Position numbers and translations under genes: made by a program. Positions 25,811-34,033 of a stretch of DNA of 64,000 nt are shown here, piece by piece (within the stretch, counting starts at the first letter, position 1; each line of letters starts with the position of its first letter). The notes beneath the pieces are model-generated. The model was not told the DNA's origin. It saw nothing but the letters and a program-made list of their open reading frames with translations, and did no database searches. Source of the stretch: Myxococcales bacterium (GTDB lineage: Bacteria > Myxococcota > UBA727 > JABDBI01); the NCBI GenBank assembly GCA_023898405.1, contig CP060221.1:2061501-2125500 (forward strand), in the 5' to 3' direction.

Positions 25811-26292
25811 TGTTGAATATTATGCTGAGCAAAAAAGGCTATCTAAAGCTTAGATCAGAGTTTGATGAGTTGAGTCTTAAAGAGCGCCCTAAGGTTGTTC
25901 AGGGAGTTGCTAATGCTGCAGCCGAAGGGGACCGTTCTGAAAATGCGGAGTATATTTATGGAAAAAAACGCCTCAGAGAAATTGATAAGCGGCTTCAGTA
26001 TTTAAGCAAGATTTTGAAAAATCCTAAAATTGTAAGTAAATCAATGGTCGATACGAGTGTGGTGTCTTTTGGCTGCATTGTCGAGGTCATGGATGAGAAT
26101 GGAGCCAAAAAAGTATGGACTATTGTGGGCGAAGGTGAAGCTGACTATAAGCAGGGTACTATTAGTGCTCGTGCGCCAGTAGCGAGAGCATTGTTGGGCA
26201 AAAAAATCGGAGATGTGGTGGAAGTAGAATTGCAAAAGGGAATAACTGAATTCGAAATCCTTTCCATTAATAGTGGTGATATCGATCCTTAA
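25810..26292 (+). CDS. greB: Transcription elongation factor GreB/GreA type
   Basis: This factor enters the RNA polymerase secondary channel and triggers cleavage of backtracked transcripts. It has 160 residues. The N-terminal coiled coil carries the acidic tip in EGDRSENAEY, and GKKRLREIDKRLQYLSK is closer to GreB than GreA. The C-terminal FKBP-like domain is VSFGCIVEV...GEGEAD...ISARAPVARALLGKKIGD. The start overlaps the pyrC stop; ATG 25822 (MLSKKGY) is an equally good alternative. Confidence 0.92.
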   Translation: MLNIMLSKKGYLKLRSEFDELSLKERPKVVQGVANAAAEGDRSENAEYIYGKKRLREIDKRLQYLSKILKNPKIVSKSMVDTSVVSFGCIVEVMDENGAKKVWTIVGEGEADYKQGTISARAPVARALLGKKIGDVVEVELQKGITEFEILSINSGDIDP

Positions 26293-26867
26293 AAATAGGC
26301 GGAGCAAATGAGCCATCATCGTGAATCACGAGGGTGTATCATCCGCTCCGTTGGGGGGCATTCCCAAATATGTAAGTTTAGGAATTCTTACAAAGCCGTT
26401 TTTTGATGTAAAAAAATGCAGGAGCAATTACTCCTCCATCTTTTCGCCCCACATTCTAACGATGAGGTCAAATGTAAGCAGCACATGATCCAATGTGAGT
26501 TCGTGTATTACATTTTTTAAATTTAACTACCTAATAAACATCTGGCAGAACGCTGTAAAAAATATTCTTTTTTGCTCTGTTGAATTTATTTCTAGAGCAG
26601 TTACTCGACTCTTCTTAAAAAAAATATGCGAAAAATTGAATCATACGCAGGTCTTGCTGGAAACTTAAGTTCACAGATTCTATGAGCGATATTCGAGGAC
26701 CATATTATTTTAAGAAAGATCGAGTGCTTGATAAAATTGATTGGCAAGAGATAGCAATCGATAAAGCAGATGAAAGTTTTAAAAAGAAAATATCTGTTCA
26801 AAGGTATCCAATTTTATCAATCAAATAACTCCCATGAGATTATAAAAGTGCCGCTATAAAAATAAAG
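26293..26867. other. Long non-coding stretch with small hairpins and two tiny overlapping ORFs
   Basis: It lies downstream of greB. An imperfect hairpin is formed by CGGAGC (26300s) with GCTCCG (26340s), and a short one by AGGAG/CTCCT at 26420-26435; neither has a clear T-run. At 26626-26685 a 19-codon ORF stops inside the start of a 48-codon ORF (26682-26828, ATGA overlap). Otherwise nothing recognisable. Confidence 0.45.
26682..26828 (+). CDS. Possible small protein (48 aa), low confidence
   Basis: The reading starts MSDIRGPYYFKKDRVLDK and continues with a charged, soluble composition of plausible protein character. Its ATG overlaps the stop of a 19-codon ORF by ATGA, an arrangement used for coupled genes but also seen in decayed genes broken by a frameshift. 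No strong ribosome site is present. It may be the remnant of a longer gene. Confidence 0.25.
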   Translation: MSDIRGPYYFKKDRVLDKIDWQEIAIDKADESFKKKISVQRYPILSIK

Positions 26868-26891
26868 ACTCCCCTTTTTAAAAAGGGGAGT
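26868..26891 (-). terminator. Terminator of the 26.9-27.3 kb lipoprotein gene
   Basis: A 24-base perfect palindrome (ACTCCCCTTTTT and its complement) is followed on the minus strand by CTTTATTTTTA. It lies 27 bases after the lipoprotein stop. Confidence 0.85.
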
Positions 26892-26917
26892 AGCTTAGTT
26901 TTTACTTTTAATTTTGG

Positions 26918-27343
26918 TTAAAAATCATCGTCGTTATCATGATGTCTGCGGTGTCCATCATCATCATCATCAAATCCCCAGAAAGGGTTTATGTGACGAT
27001 AAGCGTAAAAAGGATGTACATAGTCAACTATTGATGCAACGGGAGAAATAGGTACATCTATAGCCAAGGGACTAAGGTAATAGTCAAAGATAGGATATGG
27101 AGCATAAGGTGCTGCCCAGGGATAGTAATAATTAAGCCAGAAATCTGAGCTTTCATCTGCGCCGAGATCAAGCTCATCTGGGTTATTGACAACATCTTTC
27201 GCGCTGATGGAAGGAGTGTTCTCAAAAGCTAATGTTTCACCTTGATAAAGGCTTGGATCTTCACCACAGCCAATCTGTAGTGTTGTTGCAATTAAAGTTG
27301 CTGAAACAAAGAATATGCTACGTGCGTAGTGTTTAATTTTCAT
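26918..27343 (-). CDS. Lipoprotein with aromatic/proline middle and Asp-His-Arg tail
   Basis: A 141-residue predicted lipoprotein starting at ATG 27343 (the frame is open to 27376). The lipobox is LQIGC. The middle is rich in Tyr, Pro and Trp (YYYPWAAPYAPYPIFDYY). The C-terminus is DDDDDGHRRHHDNDDDF, strongly acidic with clustered His/Arg, and related to the tail of the 28.1 kb lipoprotein. The ribosome site is GGGGGC (27351-27355 on the opposite strand) and a 7-base leader hairpin lies just upstream. Function unknown; the tail could bind divalent metal. Confidence 0.65.
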   Translation of the reverse strand: MKIKHYARSIFFVSATLIATTLQIGCGEDPSLYQGETLAFENTPSISAKDVVNNPDELDLGADESSDFWLNYYYPWAAPYAPYPIFDYYLSPLAIDVPISPVASIVDYVHPFYAYRHINPFWGFDDDDDGHRRHHDNDDDF

Positions 27344-27381
27344 CGTGATGCCCCCTAATACTCCACAGTTGTCCACTGTGG
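27344..27381 (-). promoter_or_regulatory. 5' leader: hairpin plus G-rich ribosome site
   Basis: In the leader of the 26.9-27.3 kb lipoprotein gene, CCACAGT/ACTGTGG (27363-27381) forms a 7-base stem with a 5-base loop. It is followed by AGGGGGC, seven bases before the ATG. Similar G-rich sites and hairpins precede neighbouring lipoprotein genes. Confidence 0.45.
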
Positions 27382-27452
27382 GTTTTGTGCGGGGATATAC
27401 TAACTAAGTGGTTCTCATGCATACCATGGCACCAAAAGTGATCCAAAAAAAA

Positions 27453-27476
27453 CGAGCCCTGAGGCTCGACTTTTAG
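27453..27476 (-). terminator. Terminator of the 27.5-28.0 kb lipoprotein gene
   Basis: Stem CGAGCC/GGCTCG with a four-base loop (27453-27468). On the minus strand it is followed by eight T. It lies 26 bases beyond the lipoprotein stop codon. Confidence 0.85.
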
Positions 27477-27493
27477 AAAATATTTTCTTAAAC

Positions 27494-27958
27494 CTACTTG
27501 CTGCCGGCAAGATGCTCGCTTGTATGCGGGTGAACATCGAGAGAATAGAGAAAGGGGCCATCTTTAGCATAGCGCGTTGGTAGCACTCCATATGAGTTCA
27601 CATAATTTGCTAGTGAAGGATCAACTTCGTGGGCCCCAGCCAAAAATCCCCGGCGAGCAACTGAAGGTGCTACAGGATCAATTTGAGTATGTTCTTGTAC
27701 GGCTAAAGCCACATTATCTGACTCTACAATTTTGTTATCAAATGAAACCTGCTTGTTTTGCTGAGAAGGAATCATATTGCTGTCAGCAATCTTTACCTCA
27801 TATTGAATGCCTTGAGGTTTAAAGCTTTGTTCACTTTGTTCTTGACGTTCAGCATCCCACAAAGATTGCTCATCAAAGATCGCATCCTGCGGGTTTCCAC
27901 AGCTCATCAATAAAAAAGAAAATGAAGCCGAAGCCAGTATCCTGCTAAAAAAGTTCAT
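27494..27958 (-). CDS. Lipoprotein of unknown function
   Basis: A 154-residue predicted lipoprotein starting at ATG 27958 (the frame is open to 28036). The lipobox is LLMSC. The mature part is Gln/Asp/Ser-rich and ends in a compact block (RRGFLAGAHEVDPSLANYVNSY, then TRYAKDGPFLYSLDVHPHTSEH). Unlike its neighbours it lacks the acidic-Arg tail. The ribosome site is GAGGGGGC, four bases from the ATG. No family was recognised. It has its own terminator. Confidence 0.6.
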   Translation of the reverse strand: MNFFSRILASASFSFLLMSCGNPQDAIFDEQSLWDAERQEQSEQSFKPQGIQYEVKIADSNMIPSQQNKQVSFDNKIVESDNVALAVQEHTQIDPVAPSVARRGFLAGAHEVDPSLANYVNSYGVLPTRYAKDGPFLYSLDVHPHTSEHLAGSK

Positions 27959-27996
27959 AATGCCCCCTCGTGTGAGAAAGCCTCTGCCCTCACACA
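27959..27996 (-). promoter_or_regulatory. 5' leader: hairpin plus G-rich ribosome site
   Basis: In the leader of the 27.5-28.0 kb lipoprotein gene, GTGTGAG (27970-27976) and CTCACAC (27989-27995) form a stem directly before GAGGGGGC (C-run 27963-27967 on the + strand). The layout parallels the leader of the adjacent lipoprotein gene. Confidence 0.45.
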
Positions 27997-28053
27997 CGCG
28001 CATTATGTAGCTAAGCTTGTTGAAATATGCACACAAAAATTTGAAGATCGGAT

Positions 28054-28080
28054 CAAAAAAACCCCTTTTAAAAAAGGGGC
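28054..28080 (-). terminator. Terminator of the 28.1-28.8 kb lipoprotein gene
   Basis: Stem CCCCTTTT/AAAAGGGG (28062-28079) with a two-base centre. On the minus strand it is followed by seven T. It lies 25 bases after the stop codon. Confidence 0.85.
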
Positions 28081-28104
28081 TTATGGCAAAATTATCGATT
28101 GCTT

Positions 28105-28806
28105 TTAGAAGCTTAATGGAGCGCTATCATCGCTATCGTAGTTATCGTCATCGCCATGATGTCTACGACGACGGCGATGTGAGAAGCCATCATCATCACT
28201 TATGATGTCAGCAACAAAATAAGGTCCGTATGGGTTAAGAAGAGGAGCAGGAGGACCAAATGGCGGTGGATATCCTACAGCGCCAGCAAATCCAGGAGCT
28301 CCTGCAGCGGCATCATAACAGTCTTCACCTACATTATCGACAACAGTGGTAGTTGTGGATGCAGGAGCACTGTTAAGGTTGTTAGGCCATTGGTATTGCC
28401 CTTGGTTGTATGGTTGTCCCCATTTGCTGTTTTGAGCTTGTCCTGGCCATTGTGCTTTTTGGTTCATCATGTTGGGCCACTGGGATTGTTGACCTTGACT
28501 GAACATGTTTGGCCACTGACCTTGACCTTGTTGTTGATTAAAACCCATCCCCATTGGCATAGCTTGCTGTCTTGAACTGCATGGTCTTTTCACTGCAGGA
28601 TTTAAAGATGCGGCCTGAGGAGCTGATTCCAGTGATTTTGCTATCGAAGTTTTTTCAGCTTCATTTTTTAGCGAAATCTCAAGTTTTATATGCTCTGGCG
28701 CAATTTCATCTGCAGCATTGTATGCGCCATCTTCTTGCGCACAGCTGAAGTTTAAGAATAGAGCAGAGGCCATCAAAAGATAGCGCCCGAATTTCAAATT
28801 TCTCAT
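28105..28806 (-). CDS. Lipoprotein with QWPN repeats and Asp-His-Arg tail
   Basis: A 233-residue predicted lipoprotein (lipobox LNFSC). After an acidic N-terminal region comes a Gln/Asn/Trp/Pro-rich low-complexity block with recurring QWPNM, QWPG and QWPNN units (residues about 90-150). A Gly/Pro stretch follows (GAPGFAGAVGYPPPFGPPAP), then the tail DDDGFSHRRRRRHHGDDD, like that of the 26.9 kb lipoprotein. The ribosome site is a run of six G (28814-28819), seven bases before the ATG. Function unknown; surface exposure or matrix-like self-association is a guess from composition. Confidence 0.65.
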   Translation of the reverse strand: MRNLKFGRYLLMASALFLNFSCAQEDGAYNAADEIAPEHIKLEISLKNEAEKTSIAKSLESAPQAASLNPAVKRPCSSRQQAMPMGMGFNQQQGQGQWPNMFSQGQQSQWPNMMNQKAQWPGQAQNSKWGQPYNQGQYQWPNNLNSAPASTTTTVVDNVGEDCYDAAAGAPGFAGAVGYPPPFGPPAPLLNPYGPYFVADIISDDDGFSHRRRRRHHGDDDNYDSDDSAPLSF

Positions 28807-29421
28807 AGTGTTGCCCCCCTGAAAAATGCATGTTTGAAAAGGTGTTAGGTCCTATATGATGTTAAGCATGCAATTTTCGTGAGCCTATCTAGCAATTTTT
28901 GGCACCATGCGCAGCTAAGGGATCAGAAAGGCATCAAATGAGGTTGCTAGATGTTTTAAAAGGATAAAATGCATTTACATGCCTTATTTTCTCGGTAATT
29001 TACTTTTTGTTTAAGCCAGAAAATATAAGCTCAAGATAGGAGTTTATTTTCAAAATAATTAACGCGTTTATTTGATGTGCTTTAGTGCTCATGAAGTATG
29101 AGATCTTGGTTTAGTAAATTCTATGCCACATCTAACTTTTTCACACTGATCAATTTTTTGCTGTAACTAGGAGATTTACTGCTTGATTTTTTCTCACTAT
29201 GTTTCCACATTGGCTGTGGTATCGTTCGAAAAATATTCAAAAAAACATAAGTTAGAAATTACAAAAATTTGCCAGGAATAAAGATGATGGTGCAAATTTA
29301 AAGTTGAAGTTTAGATTAGAGCTATCTTTGTTGTTTTTTTGTGTGTGATTTACACTTACAGTGATTTATATTTTACGTAATTAAATTTGTTTATTAGTTT
29401 TAATTATATGTGAGACTATGA
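28807..29421. other. 615-base AT-rich intergenic region
   Basis: It separates the divergent lipoprotein gene (28.1-28.8 kb) and the unknown gene at 29.4 kb. Besides the G6 ribosome site at its left edge it is AT-rich, without ORF, clear hairpin terminator or RNA gene that I can recognise. Promoters for both flanking genes presumably lie here. Confidence 0.5.
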
Positions 29422-30594
29422 ATGGAAATAGTAATCAATTATCTGTTTGTAATTGTATCGCTTCTTGGAGGCGGGCAGACTGAAGTAAAGCATTCCGCCG
29501 TTGGATCGCGCAGCCTCGTTGTCTGTAATCATCAAAATAAGCCTGAAGTGTTGCAGCTAGCTCTCAAGGAATGTAACTGCGGTTTAGCTGAACAAAACCC
29601 TTTTGATCCGTGTCATTGCTGGGGAAATTTTTCTAAAGATGACTTACCTTCGGTGCAGGGTGATCCCCGTATTTTTATTTTTTATTTTCTAAGACCTCTG
29701 TGTCCGCAATTTGATTTTGTCTATGATGATGACTTTGCTTTTGGGCATGATTATTGTGAACTTTCTCTTTACCTTCCTGGGCCTAAAAAATTATCTAAGC
29801 TGCTAAAAGAGATGCAGTTAGATGAGCATTTTTATTTTCTTTTGGATCATGAACTTGCTAGCACGGATCAATTTCTACAATTACTCGCTCAAGGAAAAGC
29901 CCCAATTTGTGGAGTGAAGAATCAAAAAATCCAGGGGAATAGTTTTTTATACCAAAATTATTTTCATGACATATTTAATCATTTTTTTATTTGGCTTTTT
30001 ATGCCTGAGCATATAAAAAATTTAATTAAAGAAAGAACGAAAATTATTATAGAGATAGACAAAAACATAAATGTTCATCTTGATAAAATTCAAATGCCAC
30101 TATGGAATCTTGTCAAAGATGTTCTCGTTTCTGATTTCGATGCATCGATAGGAATTTTGAATAACAAGTTATTTAACGATCGAAGTCTTAAAGATTGTTT
30201 GTGCAAAGAAAAATGTTTTCGGCATATTAATTTTTTCCGATCTGAACAAGAAAAGAACAATATAAAACTACTTTTGGAATCTGCTATAAACTTTGGTTGG
30301 CGATTTTTAGATGAGGGACTAGAAGTTTATACTCATACAAATCATCGTCAATTTGTAATTTTCTTGATTGGTTCGCTTCTAAAAACTGTAAAAAATAAAA
30401 AAAATATAGTCGGTTTTTCTGAAAGAGAAATTGAAATAGCTATGGTCAAGATTATGGAATTTACTAGACAATATCTGTCAAACGAAGATGAGGAGTGTCA
30501 CTTCGCTCAGTACACCGATGTGGAAAGTTTCATCGGTCAGGTTTCTGAGCGTATGAAAAATATCAGAGAACAAGTGCAAGCTCTTAGGTTGTAA
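29422..30594 (+). CDS. Protein of unknown function, possibly exported
   Basis: A 390-residue product with a short hydrophobic N-terminus (INYLFVIVSLLGGG) that could be a weak signal peptide. A Cys-rich patch follows near residues 35-70 (VVCNHQN, ECNCGL, PCHCWGNF). Further on are hydrophobic and aromatic stretches (YFHDIFNHFFIWLFMP) and a helical charged C-terminus. No domain was recognised. The gene is AT-rich and flanked by a 615-base gap upstream. Its 3' end overlaps the convergent ABC exporter gene by 11 bases. Confidence 0.55.
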   Translation: MEIVINYLFVIVSLLGGGQTEVKHSAVGSRSLVVCNHQNKPEVLQLALKECNCGLAEQNPFDPCHCWGNFSKDDLPSVQGDPRIFIFYFLRPLCPQFDFVYDDDFAFGHDYCELSLYLPGPKKLSKLLKEMQLDEHFYFLLDHELASTDQFLQLLAQGKAPICGVKNQKIQGNSFLYQNYFHDIFNHFFIWLFMPEHIKNLIKERTKIIIEIDKNINVHLDKIQMPLWNLVKDVLVSDFDASIGILNNKLFNDRSLKDCLCKEKCFRHINFFRSEQEKNNIKLLLESAINFGWRFLDEGLEVYTHTNHRQFVIFLIGSLLKTVKNKKNIVGFSEREIEIAMVKIMEFTRQYLSNEDEECHFAQYTDVESFIGQVSERMKNIREQVQALRL

Positions 30595-32341
30595 GTTCGC
30601 CAGTTTGAATTCTCCACAATCTTTCATAGCTTCCTTTTTGTTTGAGTAGTTGTTCATGGGTACCCATTTCGATTACTTCACCCTTATCAAGCACACAGAT
30701 TATTGAAGCATGGCGGCATGTTGATAGGCGATGAGCAATGATAATGGTGGTTTTATTGCCCATGATTTTTGCCAAAGATTTTTGGATAGCTTCTTCTGTT
30801 TCATTATCTACCGCTGATGTAGCCTCATCTAAAATAAATATTGCTGCATTTTTTAATACGGCTCTGGCTATGGAAAGACGTTGCTTTTGGCCTCCAGAAA
30901 GATTGATTCCTCGCTCGCCAACTATAGTGTCATATTTATTTGGCAGACCCATAATAAAAGCGTGTACTTCAGCAATTTTGGCGGCTTCAATAATTTCTTC
31001 CAAGCGAGCATTTGCTTGACCATAAGCGATATTTTCTTTGATAGTGCCGGGAAAAAGAAAAACATCTTGGCTGACAAATGAAATAGCCTTTCTGAGATCT
31101 CTAAGTTTAATTTGGGCGATATCCTGACCATCGATGCTAATTTTTCCCGATAGTGGAGAATAAAAGCGCAATAAAAGTTTAACAATGGTGCTTTTTCCTG
31201 CGCCCGTAGCGCCAACCAAAGCAACGGTTTCTCCTGGAGCCATTGAGAGATTAAAATTCTTAAGCACTAAGAGATCTTTTTGATAACCAAAGTCAACATG
31301 TTCAAAATTTATGGCGCCATAGATTTGCCTAAGCTCACGTTCTCCATCGCGAATTTTTATTGGAGTATTTAAAAGATCAAGCACGCGATCAGCTGAAGCC
31401 ATTGCTCGTTGATAAAGATCGGTCATTTCAGCAAGACGCGTGAAAGGCCATAATAAACGCTGGGTAAGAAAAACCAGCACGCTATAGCTAGCAACTTGAA
31501 GATGGCCTGTGAGCGTGTAATAGCCGCCCAAAATAAGTGTTGCTACAAAACCAGCAACGATAGCCATACGAATAATAGGGATGTATGCGGAGCTTAACGT
31601 GATGGCTTTTTCATTCGCGGCTTGATAATTGAGGCTGTCTTTTTCAAGACGTCTACTTTCAAATTTTTCGGCACTGTAGCTGCGAATAGTGGCCATGCCT
31701 AGTAAATTATTTGAAAGCCGTGCTCCTATTTTACCGGCCATGGTTCGAACGAGAACATAGCGAGGTCCTAGTAAGTGTTGGAATTTGTAGGCACCATAGA
31801 GAATGAATGGCATAGGAAAAAGAGCTATCAAAGCTAGCGTAGGCGAGATGTAAAAAAAGATTATGCCAACCAGTATAGTGCCGCTAATAACTTGAATAAG
31901 GGAGTTAGCGCCACCGTCAAGAAAACGCTCCAGCTGATTTACATCGTCGTTCATGATCGATAAGAGATTGCCGGTGCTTTTATCTTCGAAGTAGGCGACA
32001 TCAAGTTTCTGTACATGCTCATAGCAATCCATGCGCATGTTGTGTTGCAGTGCTTGTGCGAGGTTGCGCCACTTTACTTGAAATAAAAATTGCAGCACCG
32101 ATTCGCTCATAAAGGCAAATAAAATAATTCCTGCTAGCACCATGAGTTGAGTGAAAACATCTTTGATCCCAAGGGAAGCTATGAAGGATTCGTTTTTTCT
32201 CACTACGATATCGACCGCAACCCCGATCAGTACTTCCGGCATAATATCGAATAGCTTGTTGAGTGTTGAATAAATGGTAGCAAGAGTAATATCTTTTTGA
32301 TAAGAGCGTGAATAATGAAAAAGACGCGATAATGAACTCAT
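30584..32341 (-). CDS. ABC exporter, MsbA/multidrug type (fused TMD-NBD)
   Basis: This is a half-transporter of 585 residues that should act as a homodimer to export lipids or hydrophobic compounds across the inner membrane. The start chosen is ATG 32341 (MSSLSRLFHYSR); the frame is open to 32386. Six membrane helices cover residues about 20-310. The nucleotide-binding domain has Walker A GATGAGKST, Q-loop FVSQDVFLFPGT, signature LSGGQKQRLS, Walker B AIFILDEATSAVD and H-loop IIAHRLST, all intact. No partner half-transporter is adjacent. Confidence 0.92.
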   Translation of the reverse strand: MSSLSRLFHYSRSYQKDITLATIYSTLNKLFDIMPEVLIGVAVDIVVRKNESFIASLGIKDVFTQLMVLAGIILFAFMSESVLQFLFQVKWRNLAQALQHNMRMDCYEHVQKLDVAYFEDKSTGNLLSIMNDDVNQLERFLDGGANSLIQVISGTILVGIIFFYISPTLALIALFPMPFILYGAYKFQHLLGPRYVLVRTMAGKIGARLSNNLLGMATIRSYSAEKFESRRLEKDSLNYQAANEKAITLSSAYIPIIRMAIVAGFVATLILGGYYTLTGHLQVASYSVLVFLTQRLLWPFTRLAEMTDLYQRAMASADRVLDLLNTPIKIRDGERELRQIYGAINFEHVDFGYQKDLLVLKNFNLSMAPGETVALVGATGAGKSTIVKLLLRFYSPLSGKISIDGQDIAQIKLRDLRKAISFVSQDVFLFPGTIKENIAYGQANARLEEIIEAAKIAEVHAFIMGLPNKYDTIVGERGINLSGGQKQRLSIARAVLKNAAIFILDEATSAVDNETEEAIQKSLAKIMGNKTTIIIAHRLSTCRHASIICVLDKGEVIEMGTHEQLLKQKGSYERLWRIQTGELTT

Positions 32342-32649
32342 GAATTTTGACCTGGCACTTTTTGTGATTAACGCAGTTATTATCATAAATTTGGGAATAG
32401 ATTGGCGCTAGGGATTTTGACTTAGATTTTTTTGCTGCAAGCGAGAATTTCTGAGCTATTTAAACGAGCAAAGCAGTCTCAAAATTTATGCTAACTGCTG
32501 CAGTAAGGGGCCAATGAATGATTATTATGAAGGCCTTTAAGCAAGAAAGATATTTTATTAGCTATGTAAAATGATGGAATTTGTTGTTAGTTATAATTGT
32601 GTATTTTTTGTTTTTTATTATAGTTAAAATAGTTTTATTTGGAAAGAAA

Positions 32650-33861
32650 ATGAAAATCTGTATGAGTTTATTTTTTTGTGTGTGCCTTATTATCTTGCAC
32701 AGCTGCAACGATGAACTAAGCTATGACCATACAGCGCTAAATTCGCCAAAAAAAGATTCCTATCAACAAGAAGGGACAAAGGCCTCTAAAGAAACTACTA
32801 AAACTTCGATTCAGCCCCCATCGAAACCAGAGGATAAGCTGCATCCAGGGCGACCAGAAACATGCGGCGATATTTTAGAGGAATTTAAAGATCCTAAAAG
32901 ATATCTGATTGATAAAAAAGAATTTAGTAAAGCCTATGTTTTGAAAAAAGATTTACGCAGTGAAAGTAAAAGTGGTGCATTTCCAGCATTGGTTATTTCT
33001 CAGCGTGATAATAACACTAAGTTTTTCAAATTATTTCCCCCCATTGAAGCTGGTTTAAAAAAAACTGATATACTTAAAGATCAAAGTTATTTAGAGATAT
33101 TTCAAAGTTGTCGCCTATCTAAACTAAACCTCGCTGCAAATTTACCTGCGGATGTTCCTGCTTCACGATTTTTTGTCGATATTTACGATAATGCTTTTTT
33201 AAATGCCGCTGATCCTTTTTTTAACCTTACCTCAAGCAATAACAAATATTATCCCTATCTGATAGGGGAAGCGGTTGATGGTTTTACTTTGACTAAGTTT
33301 GCTAGAAGCCCCAAAGAGGCTGCTAAAATTGAAAACTATGGTTTCGATTTGAACAATGCTCCGCCCATGGTGTTAGAGTCGGTGCTCATGCAAATTATTG
33401 TCGCTTTAAAAAATCCATATTTAGTCTGGCAGCTGGTTCACCAAGATCTTCATACAGGCAACATTTTGCTTGCTAAGCATGAAAAAGCAGATTTTTACAT
33501 TGAATTTAATGGTAAAAAAATGCCATTGGTGGGGCCATTGGTAAAAATTATTGATTTTGGTTTGGGGGCTTCCGAAGGCTTTGACCAGGAAAAATCTTTT
33601 AATTATTCGGTATGGATAAAAAATCGTCCTTTCATAAAGGAGTTGGAAGATTTTATAAAATTAATGAGGCCAGATGGGATATCTCTCATTGCGCGCACCA
33701 AAATTGGGTTTAGCTCACAAAATCAAGATCTATACATGTTTAATCTTATTTTAAGGGCTTTTAAGAAGGTTCTTAATAAAAGAGGAAGTCAGGTTCCTGA
33801 GGGTAAATATTGTAAAGATTACGATGATTGCATCGATCTTATGTCTAAATGGTGGAAGTAA
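32650..33861 (+). CDS. Predicted lipoprotein with protein-kinase-like domain
   Basis: A 403-residue product from ATG 32650 behind GGAAAG; the frame is open from 32581, but MKICMSLFFCVCLIILHSC gives a clean lipobox. A Lys/Thr/Pro linker leads to a domain with kinase-fold landmarks: a catalytic-loop-like HQDLHTGNILL (His264, Asp266, Asn271) and a metal-binding DFG-like IIDFGLG (Asp302), 36 residues apart. A candidate ATP-binding lysine lies in KFFKLFPP. The C-terminal part is helical. The H-x-DLH-x-GN form is nearer to haspin/ABC1/APH-like kinases than to Hanks-type HRDLKPEN. Export would place it outside the cytoplasm, where ATP is scarce, so substrate and activity are open. Confidence 0.65.
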   Translation: MKICMSLFFCVCLIILHSCNDELSYDHTALNSPKKDSYQQEGTKASKETTKTSIQPPSKPEDKLHPGRPETCGDILEEFKDPKRYLIDKKEFSKAYVLKKDLRSESKSGAFPALVISQRDNNTKFFKLFPPIEAGLKKTDILKDQSYLEIFQSCRLSKLNLAANLPADVPASRFFVDIYDNAFLNAADPFFNLTSSNNKYYPYLIGEAVDGFTLTKFARSPKEAAKIENYGFDLNNAPPMVLESVLMQIIVALKNPYLVWQLVHQDLHTGNILLAKHEKADFYIEFNGKKMPLVGPLVKIIDFGLGASEGFDQEKSFNYSVWIKNRPFIKELEDFIKLMRPDGISLIARTKIGFSSQNQDLYMFNLILRAFKKVLNKRGSQVPEGKYCKDYDDCIDLMSKWWK

Positions 33862-33888
33862 TTATAATCTCTTACAGGAGATACAAAA

Positions 33889-33915
33889 AAATCAGCACCT
33901 AAGCGCTGATTTTTT
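33889..33915. terminator. Bidirectional terminator between kinase-like gene and tRNA-fMet
   Basis: Stem AAATCAGC (33889-33896) with GCTGATTT (33905-33912). T-runs follow on both strands. It can end the + strand kinase-like transcript and the minus-strand tRNA transcript. Confidence 0.8.
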
Positions 33916-33920
33916 ACTTT

Positions 33921-33997
<77 letters not shown>

Positions 33998-34033
33998 TCA
34001 CGTGTAGAGTGCTAGCACCCTACATCTAGGGTG

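Noticed and set aside
28885..28905. Sigma-54-like or repeated GGCACCA element shared with 27430
   Set aside because: The shared core is only seven bases, in different orientation relative to the genes, and the -24/-12 spacing does not fit.
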